6,288 nucleotides of DNA, taken from Calditrichota bacterium (GTDB lineage: Bacteria; Calditrichota; Calditrichia; RBG-13-44-9; J075). The first letter of the stretch is position 1; the number at the start of each line of letters is the position of its first letter. Of the stretch, positions 1 through 5,862 are shown in pieces. The stretch lies in NCBI GenBank assembly GCA_003695285.1, contig RFIL01000295.1:1-6288 (forward strand). Direction: 5' to 3'. The translations under genes and the position numbers were made by a program. The notes beneath the pieces are model-generated. The model was not told the origin of the DNA. It searched no databases and saw only the letters and a program-made list of their open reading frames with translations.

Positions 1-26
1 GCACTTAATACCGAATAATTTTTCAT
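1..26 (-). CDS. Start of a divergent gene, cut by the window edge
   Basis: On the minus strand an ATG (complement of 24-26) opens a frame that stays open to the edge and begins M-K-N-Y-S-V-L-S. It is preceded by AGGAGA (complement of 35-40) with an 8-base spacer, a good ribosome site like those of the other genes here. Eight codons are too few to name a product. If real, the gene runs leftward out of the window and diverges from the barrel gene at 159. The call rests only on the ribosome site, start codon and spacing, so it could be chance. Confidence 0.4.
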
Positions 27-158
27 TGGTGAATTCTCCTGATTACACTTATCTTCTGCATAATTTCTCTTTTGTTGCAAAATTAACATTCATTACGATG
101 AAAAAGGATTACATTTATCACATCATCGATTTTTTGATAGATAAGGAGAGGGAAGTTT
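27..158. promoter_or_regulatory. Divergent intergenic region with the barrel gene's ribosome site
   Basis: This AT-rich spacer lies between the possible minus-strand gene at the left edge and the plus-strand gene at 159. It must hold the promoter of at least the latter. The clear element is the purine run AAGGAGAGGG at 143-152, which places GAGGG 6 bases before the ATG. Only a weak sigma-70-like pair is visible on the plus strand (TTGTTG at 72-77, TACGAT at 94-99, 16-base spacer), and I do not consider it established. A frame from a GTG at 26 runs through the region but has no ribosome site and overlaps the real gene. Confidence 0.4.
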
Positions 159-1013
159 ATGGTCCGATGTATCAGTCTCATCATTGTTTTTTTAGTGCTT
201 TTAATTGGAAAAAATGGAATTGCTCAATCGGATAACGACACCAACAGAATACATTTTCCATCAAGAACCCTGAGTTTGGACAACGCATACTTCCAGTCTT
301 TACCGCGAGGCACGATCATCTTGTACGGAGGATTAGATTCCCAGAAGAATTGGGTTTCTACACTTATAAATAAAAAGGGGACGCGAACACGATATGGGAT
401 TATTCGAGTTGAGTACTATTTTTCACGACATGTTTCCATTAAGGTTCAGGGAGCAGTGCGGCAAACGTTAATACCACTTATGGAAAATACTAATCATGAT
501 TCACCAACTTCAATAACAGATGTCGATGATTTTACCATTTCCACTTTGGCAGCATTTATAATGGAAAAGAGATTAGTTCCCTCCATGGGGATAAATATCA
601 GCACCAGACTACCAAACACCAATCAGTTGAAGGGGTTAGGAAATAATTCTACTGATATCCAGATGACTTTTGTCACTTCAAAACACATAAAGAACTTCCT
701 TCTTGCCCTGAATGCCGGAATCGGAATATTAACCCCCCCATTAAAAACCAATACCCAGAATGATGTTTTTTTATATGGCGCATTAGTTATCTGGAAAGCA
801 CATCCCAGATTCTTTCTGCTGGGAGAAGTAAAGGGAAGACATTCTTCAATGAGAATACCTTTCGTTGGTACGGAAGATCGCTCATATGCCAAAATGGGTA
901 TACAATGGTCACCCTTCATATTTTCCTTTGAATTATTAGCTTTGAAAGGGTTGACTTCAATCGATGGAGATTTTGGGATTATGGCGGGAATCAGCACTCA
1001 ATTACACTTGTGA
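159..1013 (+). CDS. Predicted outer-membrane beta-barrel, transporter-like protein
   Basis: The 284-residue protein starts with a Sec signal peptide: a basic residue at 3, a hydrophobic core at about 6-17 and a likely cut after Ala22 (GIA/QSD). No lipobox is present. The mature chain is rich in alternating polar and hydrophobic stretches of 8-12 residues, as in a transmembrane barrel. The segment at 150-166 (RLPNTNQLKGLGNNSTD), followed by LNAGIGIL (184-191), QNDVFLYG (200-207) and FLLGEVKGR (219-227), resembles the 'transporter' or MetA-pathway-of-phenol-degradation barrel proteins (Phenol_MetA_deg-like). There such segments are consecutive barrel strands joined by Gly/Thr/Asn-rich turns. 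Substrate and role are unknown; the phenol name is historical and gives no function. The start is the only Met near the ribosome site at 143-152. It stands alone, with 141 bases before the next plus-strand gene. It could also be a structural porin-like protein without transport activity. Confidence 0.7.
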   Translation: MVRCISLIIVFLVLLIGKNGIAQSDNDTNRIHFPSRTLSLDNAYFQSLPRGTIILYGGLDSQKNWVSTLINKKGTRTRYGIIRVEYYFSRHVSIKVQGAVRQTLIPLMENTNHDSPTSITDVDDFTISTLAAFIMEKRLVPSMGINISTRLPNTNQLKGLGNNSTDIQMTFVTSKHIKNFLLALNAGIGILTPPLKTNTQNDVFLYGALVIWKAHPRFFLLGEVKGRHSSMRIPFVGTEDRSYAKMGIQWSPFIFSFELLALKGLTSIDGDFGIMAGISTQLHL

Positions 1014-1019
1014 AGTGTG

Positions 1020-1049
1020 TTGTTAAATTAACAATTACGAATCGTAATT
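1020..1049. repeat. Two overlapping perfect palindromes, possible operator or terminator
   Basis: TTGTTAAATTAACAA (1020-1034) and AATTACGAATCGTAATT (1033-1049) are each perfect inverted repeats around a central A. Their centres lie 14 bases apart and they share two bases. The second can form a 7-bp hairpin with a 3-base loop and is followed by a pyrimidine-rich run (1048-1058), so it may end transcription of the barrel gene. The paired arrangement upstream of the signalling gene would also suit a dimeric repressor site. The stems are AT-rich and weak. The palindromes are seen directly; either function is inference. Confidence 0.4.
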
Positions 1050-1154
1050 TCTTCTTTTCGCTAAACCGGCCCTCCTCATAAAACAAGTTTGCTACTCATG
1101 TAAGCATGCCTGGAAGTCGATTATTCTCCCTTGATTAATAATTTACGAAATGCA

Positions 1155-2669
1155 ATGCGTAAAGAACGAATTATTGAAATTATTCTCAACTCTCCTCGCT
1201 TCCCACAATTCCCTGAATTATTTACAAATTTGATGTATCTTTCCACCAATCAAAATCGTCCACAAAATGTTTTAGAAAACCTGATCAAGGAACACAAACA
1301 GCAATTGAGTTCCCTCGCCAGCTGTGGTTTTTTCATCCCCTCAAGAAACAAAGTCAATTTAAGAGACTCAGTACAAATCCTGGGGATTAAGAACATCAGA
1401 AATATTATCTTTCTAAATTGGCTTCATGCTTTTTCTCCTTCGGGAAAATTTGATCCTTTTGATTATGACCAACAGAAACGAATCTGGTGTTTACGCTCCG
1501 TCGGTGCATATCTATTAGGGAAGGAGATTAAACAATTGTCTGCTGAAGAATTATTTCTCCAATCCCTCTTCCTGGAACTACCCTTAATTGCATTAGCCCG
1601 GGCAGTTCCAGAGGTGTATCATAACCTTCAGCGTCTCACTCAACCCAACTCTTCCAACCCCAAGACCATAGAAAGATTTCTTGGATGTCCCTGGGACGAG
1701 TTTATTGCTACCCTTTACACACGATGGGGGATTCCAGAGAATATCTGGCGTCCAATCTGTTATTTGGATATCTTTTCAAAATCACCACACCCCAAAATGT
1801 CTGAATTTCTCGAAACGAATCTTCTCTGGTTAGTATATCGATTGACGAACTATTTGTTAAAAGTGGATAGTGGTATCTCTTTCCAGCAATTAGAGAACGT
1901 ATATAACGAAATTATCCCTCACTCAACTCAAAGTTTCATCTCTTTTATCCGCAACCTGTTTGACAAGACCAAACTATTTGTTGAGGCTGCCGGATATCCC
2001 CATTCCTCCGGTTTTTCGTTGATTAAAGCATTAAAGGAGAACAAAGCGCTTATCCAACGTGATATTATCCCTTACGAAGAACTTTTAGATGAGCTAATAG
2101 AAGTATACCGCAAATTGGAATTGATCGAGAAAGAGGTTCAAAAAACACCTTCAGATTCCACAGAGATCCTGAAGGATTCCTTGACCGGTCTTTACAACCA
2201 TGCATATTTTCAGGAATCACTGGCGAAAGAAATTTCAAGAGCCCTGCGATATGAACATCTGCTGTCGGTAATTTTACTGGATATCGATGACTTCAGTCTT
2301 TTTAATCAGACATATGGGTATCTTCTGGGAAATTCTGTGTTAATGCACCTGGCTGAACTTCTTAGCAAAAATGTAAGAGAATCAGACATTGTTGCTCGTT
2401 TTGGGGGAGATGAGTTTGCAATTCTCCTTCCCCATACGGGAGTCATTCAGGCCAAATTCGTAGCCGAAAAATTGCGCAAAAGCATTCTTCAAACCAAATT
2501 TCCCAATCCATTTCGTGATGTATCCCACCAGTTAACCGTTAGCATTGCCCTCGGTTGCTATAATCCCCGGGAAACACTCATTTCCAAAGAAGAATTTATT
2601 CAGCAGTTATTAAAACATCTTAAACACGCTCATCATGAGGGTGGAAATAAAATCAATAGTATTGGATAG
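1155..2669 (+). CDS. HDOD-GGDEF signalling protein, possibly degenerate diguanylate cyclase
   Basis: Taken from ATG 1155 this is a 504-residue cytoplasmic protein. Residues about 5-210 form an HDOD domain (opening IIEIILNSPRFPQFPEL, then the LRDSVQILGIKNIRNIIF helix pair), a usually non-catalytic sensor or scaffold. A charged helix (about 303-330) links it to a GGDEF domain (about 341-500) with DSLTGLYN, the metal Asp376 in LDID, RFGGDEF (415-421) and a canonical RxxD inhibitory site (Arg408-Asp411) five residues before the signature. The family makes c-di-GMP from two GTP. Residues that contact GTP in PleD are however changed: His340 to Tyr389, Asp344 to Asn393, Lys442 to His493 and Arg446 to Gly497 (my alignment). 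Activity is therefore uncertain. An in-frame TTG at 1131 is an alternative start, and the upstream stop is at 1101. Neither start has a good ribosome site, unlike the other plus-strand genes. No membrane segment is seen. Domain assignment is firm; enzymatic status is not. Confidence 0.9.
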   Translation: MRKERIIEIILNSPRFPQFPELFTNLMYLSTNQNRPQNVLENLIKEHKQQLSSLASCGFFIPSRNKVNLRDSVQILGIKNIRNIIFLNWLHAFSPSGKFDPFDYDQQKRIWCLRSVGAYLLGKEIKQLSAEELFLQSLFLELPLIALARAVPEVYHNLQRLTQPNSSNPKTIERFLGCPWDEFIATLYTRWGIPENIWRPICYLDIFSKSPHPKMSEFLETNLLWLVYRLTNYLLKVDSGISFQQLENVYNEIIPHSTQSFISFIRNLFDKTKLFVEAAGYPHSSGFSLIKALKENKALIQRDIIPYEELLDELIEVYRKLELIEKEVQKTPSDSTEILKDSLTGLYNHAYFQESLAKEISRALRYEHLLSVILLDIDDFSLFNQTYGYLLGNSVLMHLAELLSKNVRESDIVARFGGDEFAILLPHTGVIQAKFVAEKLRKSILQTKFPNPFRDVSHQLTVSIALGCYNPRETLISKEEFIQQLLKHLKHAHHEGGNKINSIG

Positions 2670-2675
2670 CTGCAT

Positions 2676-2730
2676 ATCCTCCAAAAAAATGAGGGATTAA
2701 AAATCTTCCGGCTGAATTTTTTATTTTTTT
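2676..2730 (+). terminator. Weak hairpins and U-rich tract after the signalling gene
   Basis: Just after the stop, ATCCTC (2676-2681) can pair with GAGGGAT (2691-2697) with one bulged G around a 9-base A-rich loop. A second weak stem has TTC (2706-2708) against GAA (2714-2716), with outer A-tract/T-tract pairing, and runs into T6-A-T7 (2717-2730). The long T-tract makes transcription termination likely, but the stems are poor. The same tract could instead be an UP-like element for the next gene. Confidence 0.3.
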
Positions 2731-2755
2731 CTCTTAACTTAGTTGGGATTTGAAT

Positions 2756-2762
2756 GAGGAGG
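2756..2762 (+). promoter_or_regulatory. Strong ribosome site that fixes the GyrI-like gene start
   Basis: GAGGAGG ends 5 bases before ATG 2768. It lies inside the coding sequence that would result from the upstream in-frame TTG at 2750, so the ATG is the better start. Confidence 0.8.
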
Positions 2763-2767
2763 ATTCT

Positions 2768-3388
2768 ATGGAAAAGATAGATTTTAAAAAGAAATTCAGG
2801 GACCTCTATCATGCTTCGGCCCAAAAAGTTCAACTGGTAAATGTCCCTGCACTTCAATTTCTAATGATTGACGGAAAAGGAGACCCTAATCAATCCGTTG
2901 ATTTTCAGGATGGGGTGGAGACCTTGTTTTCCATTTCCTATACTCTGAAATTTAAAATTGTAAAGAAACGGCTGGGGATTGATTATGGAGTAATGCCTCT
3001 GGAAGGGCTCTGGTGGTCAGACACCCCGGAGAACTTTGATCTTGAAAATAAAAGCAGCTGGTTATGGACCATCATGATCATGCAACCGGATTTTATCACC
3101 TCGGAGATGATGACTGAAGCACTTGATATTGTGGCAAAGAGTAAAAAATTGCAGGGACTTCAGAAAGTTCGTTTTGAAACTTTTCACGAAGGAACTGCAG
3201 TTCAACTACTGCACGTCGGTCCCTTCTCAGAAGAAGGACCGACCGTACAGAGATTACACCGATTTGCTCAAGAAAACGGATATCAGCTCCGGGGGAAACA
3301 TCACGAGATCTATTTATCCGATTATCGTAAAACGGTTCCTGAACGCCTGAAAACCATTATCCGCCAGCCGATTCAGCCTCAGAAATAA
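2768..3388 (+). CDS. GyrI-like small-molecule-binding domain protein
   Basis: This 206-residue cytoplasmic protein belongs to the stand-alone GyrI-like (SHS2-fold, BmrR effector-domain type) family. Hallmarks in order are FLMIDGKGDPN (31-41), VMPLEGLWW (75-83), WTIMIMQPDF (100-109), the second-repeat segment GTAVQLLHVGPFSEEGPTV (142-160) and HEIYLSD with conserved Glu180 (179-185), followed by PERLKTIIRQP near the end. Two related halves form one cleft for a hydrophobic or cationic ligand, with Trp82/Trp83 and Glu180 as likely pocket residues. No DNA-binding domain is fused, so it is not a MerR or AraC regulator. Characterised relatives bind drugs such as rhodamine 6G (Staphylococcus SAV2435) or hydrolyse cyclopropanoid genotoxins (YtkR7-like). 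Which applies here cannot be told. It is complete for the family, has its own strong ribosome site, and ends 12 bases from the oppositely oriented peptidase. A TTG at 2750 would add six residues and is less likely. Confidence 0.88.
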   Translation: MEKIDFKKKFRDLYHASAQKVQLVNVPALQFLMIDGKGDPNQSVDFQDGVETLFSISYTLKFKIVKKRLGIDYGVMPLEGLWWSDTPENFDLENKSSWLWTIMIMQPDFITSEMMTEALDIVAKSKKLQGLQKVRFETFHEGTAVQLLHVGPFSEEGPTVQRLHRFAQENGYQLRGKHHEIYLSDYRKTVPERLKTIIRQPIQPQK

Positions 3389-3400
3389 AGATTCCCGAGT

Positions 3401-5566
3401 TCAGAGATTCTCTCGAAACCACTCTGTCATCCGGGTCAGGAGATGGAGGCGATCTTTTCCTCGAATCCCATGTTGATGACCCGGATAAACAAAATAATCG
3501 GGTTGTTTACCCGCTTTAATGGCTGACTGTAAAAATAGAATTGTATGTTGCCACATGACGATATTATCCGATGTGCCATGAATCAGAAACAATTTTCCTC
3601 GCAAATTATCAATATATTTTCTGGTATTGGCTGCTTCATACCCCTCCGGATTGGTTTCCGGAGTATCCATATATCTCTCAGTATAAATGGTCTCATAGTA
3701 TCTCCAGTCAATCACTGGAGCTCCGGCAATTCCCGCTTTAAAGATTTCCGGAGCACGAAGCATCAAGGAGGTGGCCATAAACCCTCCATAACTCCACCCG
3801 ATAACCCCTACCCGGGAGCTATCTACATAAGGACGGGTCAAAATTTGTTTTAAAGCCGCAACTTGATCCATCACCTCAACCGTACCTAATCTTCGAAATG
3901 TTTCCTGCTCGAAGGCTTTCCCTCGAAATCGTGTGCCCCGGTTATCCACGGTAAAAATAATGTACCCCTGATTCGCCAGATAGTGTAACCAGAGATTCCA
4001 ACTTCCGGAGCCACCTAACCAGGTATCGCGCACCTGCTGAGAATGGGGACCACCATAAACATATACAATCAGAGGGTATGTACGGGTGCTATCGAAATGA
4101 AACGGATATATCAATCGTGAATAAAGGGTTAACTGCTCATTGACCTTCAAAGGCAAAATTTCCCGCTGGCCGACCTGGTAATCTTTCAATGGGTTGGATG
4201 AAGTAAGTAATTTTCGTATTGTTTTACCATCAGAGGATGCTAACCTTGTCCAGCCGGGTGTATTCAAACTGGAAAATTCATCCAGAAAGTATTTTCCCGA
4301 ATAAGATATCTGACATCGATGAGTTCCATTTTCCGAAGTCAGCCGTTCAATCCGGTTATTCTTCAAATTAACACGATAGAGATTTCTTTGAATCGGTAAT
4401 TGGCGAGCGGCAGTAAAATATACATATTTTCCGGAAGGATCAGCCCCATCGATGCTAACAACATCCCAATCACCCTTTGTGAGTTGTTTGACCAGGGTTC
4501 CATCCTCTTTATACAGGTAAATATGATTCCAGCCATCTCGCATGGAAAGCCATAGAAAACGTTCGGGATCATTTCCAATGAAAAATGGCCCTGTCATGGG
4601 TTCAACATAGCGTTCTTCCTTTTCTTCGAATAACTGTTTTGCAGGTTCACCCGTCTGAACATCATATTTTATCAATCTCATATGGTTCTGATCCCGATTA
4701 ATCTGCGCTACATAGATAAATTTTTCATCCGGGCTCCAGGTAACATTGGTCAGGTATTGATCGGCCGGTTCTCCGGTATTAAGCCAAACGGTGCGACCGG
4801 ATTTGAGATGATATACCCCGATACTTGCAATATGATTTTTCATCCCAGCCATGGGATATTTTCCGGGTTTTGCTGTAGCGGGGCGAGTGGTAAAATCAAC
4901 ATAAGGGTAGTCGGTGACCATCCGCTCATCTTTTCGATAAAAGGCGAGATAGTTGTTCTTCGGTGACCAGAATGTCCCCTTATATATCCCAAACTCATTT
5001 CGATGCACTGATTCTCCATTGACGATTCCAGGAATTGTATCCCTGGTAACCTGAACTTCTTTCCCGTTTTTTTGAAGAATAAAAAGGTTATTTTCCCGTG
5101 TGAAGGCCACTGCCAGGGTTCTGATGGCAACATCTTCATTGTTGTGTTGACCTGTAAAATGAGTATAAACGCTTAAAGATTTCTTTCTCACATCCAGAAC
5201 ATACATGCTATCTCCGCCCCAGAACCAACAGCGATTATCGTCAATCCAATGAAGTTTTGGAAAATGCTTCACAGGTTTACCTTCTAATTTCTCAAGCAAT
5301 GAATTGAGCTGAGTTAGGTTTAACATTGAATTGACTTTTCCGTTAAATGCAATACCCTTAAACAGGGTTTCTACTGAATCTACTTCATCGATATAAAAAA
5401 ATTCATCTTCCCTGTCAATCCACTGTAGCTGTTGTAAACGCTCCGGAGCCAATTCGGTACGCCATCGAAAAGCCACATCCTCCAGCGTTAATTGCTTTTT
5501 CTGAGCATAACTGGTTTCTATCCCTATCAACAACAATGCTAAAATAAATAACATCTTTAACTTCAT
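3401..5566 (-). CDS. Exported S9B family prolyl tripeptidyl/dipeptidyl peptidase
   Basis: The 721-residue serine peptidase has a signal peptide (core at about 6-16, likely cut after Ala21 in SYA/QKK), so it acts in the periplasm or at the cell surface. Residues about 95-455 are a DPP IV N-terminal beta-propeller; about 480-721 are the alpha/beta-hydrolase domain. The triad is Ser592 (GWSYGG), Asp667 (HGTSDN) and His699 (HQHG), with oxyanion Tyr504 (VYGGP). Serine-to-Asp (75) and Asp-to-His (32) spacings equal those I recall for Porphyromonas PtpA (S603, D678, H710), as does the C-terminal pattern WQH..LFL...KA...PDY.VYP. PtpA removes N-terminal Xaa-Xaa-Pro tripeptides and holds the amino end with Glu205 and Glu636; here Glu191 (NEFGI) and Glu625 (YYETIY) match. 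The classical DPP IV pair of adjacent glutamates is absent. Tripeptidyl activity is thus favoured over dipeptidyl but is inferred. Ribosome site GAAAGGAGC is at the complement of 5572-5580. Length is normal and all key residues are present. Confidence 0.93.
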   Translation of the reverse strand: MKLKMLFILALLLIGIETSYAQKKQLTLEDVAFRWRTELAPERLQQLQWIDREDEFFYIDEVDSVETLFKGIAFNGKVNSMLNLTQLNSLLEKLEGKPVKHFPKLHWIDDNRCWFWGGDSMYVLDVRKKSLSVYTHFTGQHNNEDVAIRTLAVAFTRENNLFILQKNGKEVQVTRDTIPGIVNGESVHRNEFGIYKGTFWSPKNNYLAFYRKDERMVTDYPYVDFTTRPATAKPGKYPMAGMKNHIASIGVYHLKSGRTVWLNTGEPADQYLTNVTWSPDEKFIYVAQINRDQNHMRLIKYDVQTGEPAKQLFEEKEERYVEPMTGPFFIGNDPERFLWLSMRDGWNHIYLYKEDGTLVKQLTKGDWDVVSIDGADPSGKYVYFTAARQLPIQRNLYRVNLKNNRIERLTSENGTHRCQISYSGKYFLDEFSSLNTPGWTRLASSDGKTIRKLLTSSNPLKDYQVGQREILPLKVNEQLTLYSRLIYPFHFDSTRTYPLIVYVYGGPHSQQVRDTWLGGSGSWNLWLHYLANQGYIIFTVDNRGTRFRGKAFEQETFRRLGTVEVMDQVAALKQILTRPYVDSSRVGVIGWSYGGFMATSLMLRAPEIFKAGIAGAPVIDWRYYETIYTERYMDTPETNPEGYEAANTRKYIDNLRGKLFLIHGTSDNIVMWQHTILFLQSAIKAGKQPDYFVYPGHQHGIRGKDRLHLLTRMTEWFRENL

Positions 5567-5862
5567 GAAAAGCTCCTTTCAGATTGAAGATTCAGATTAA
5601 GCGGTCGTTTATGAATCATGTAACAGATGTTTGGCATTAACCATGGAACCTGAAATTAAGTTAGGAATTAAAGAGAATAATTGTTTTTTTGCAAGGGAAA
5701 TTCCGGTTATAAACAGTTCTCATAGTTGGAACGATGAGTTTATTTTGGAATTAAAACCGGAAGAGATTATCTTTTCATAGGACGGAGTGGGAAGAGGAAT
5801 ACATCCCGGCTGATAGAATTTCCACCAAAAGAAAAAATACACAGCAAAATAGGTTTATTTTG
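5567..5862. promoter_or_regulatory. Divergent intergenic region between peptidase and glycosidase genes
   Basis: These 296 bases separate two divergent genes and must hold both promoters, but I see no convincing -35/-10 pair on either strand. Visible items are the peptidase ribosome site (complement of 5572-5580), a short direct repeat TCAGATT (5579-5585 and 5592-5598), a nested inverted repeat at 5701-5762, and a weak AGG at 5851-5853 before the glycosidase ATG. A 45-codon frame from ATG 5643 to 5780 is described in the findings; it lacks a ribosome site and is not called as a gene. Confidence 0.5.
5701..5762. repeat. Nested inverted repeat, possible structured leader
   Basis: TTCCGGTT (5701-5708) and AACCGGAA (5755-5762) are perfect 8-base complements. 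Inside them ATAAA (5709-5713) pairs with TTTAT (5739-5743), and CTCAT (5719-5723) with ATGAG (5734-5738), around a 10-base loop. Together they allow a three-part stem with two asymmetric internal loops. It lies about 100 bases before the glycosidase start, so it could be a leader RNA structure or a protein site. There is no T-tract after it, so it is not a typical terminator. The repeats are seen; function is unknown. Confidence 0.35.

Noticed and set aside
26..235. GTG-initiated 69-codon plus-strand frame, with an internal ATG at 98
   Set aside because: No ribosome site precedes either start, and it overlaps the signal-peptide region of the well supported barrel gene in another frame.
623..997. 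124-codon minus-strand frame inside the barrel gene
   Set aside because: It lies fully antisense to a gene with a good ribosome site and signal peptide, and its translation shows no family features.
2633..2857. 74-codon minus-strand frame across the spacer before the GyrI-like gene
   Set aside because: It is low-complexity, arises from the A/T-rich spacer, and overlaps both flanking genes antisense.
3389..3415. Small inverted and direct repeats (AGATTC copies, AGAG-ATT-CTCT) at the convergent gene ends
   Set aside because: The stem is only 4 bp and no T-tract follows on either strand, so a terminator call is not supported.
4993..5003. DPP IV-type double-glutamate motif in the peptidase propeller
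   Set aside because: The aligned segment reads VHRNEFGI with only one usable Glu, so a plain dipeptidyl peptidase IV assignment was not adopted.
3545..5139. Several 70-100-codon frames overlapping the peptidase in other frames, both strands
   Set aside because: All lie inside the intact peptidase and none has a recognisable domain or ribosome site.
5681..5713. Possible promoter with TATAAA at 5708-5713
   Set aside because: No acceptable -35 match at 16-18 bases upstream; TTGCAA at 5689-5694 is only 13 bases away.
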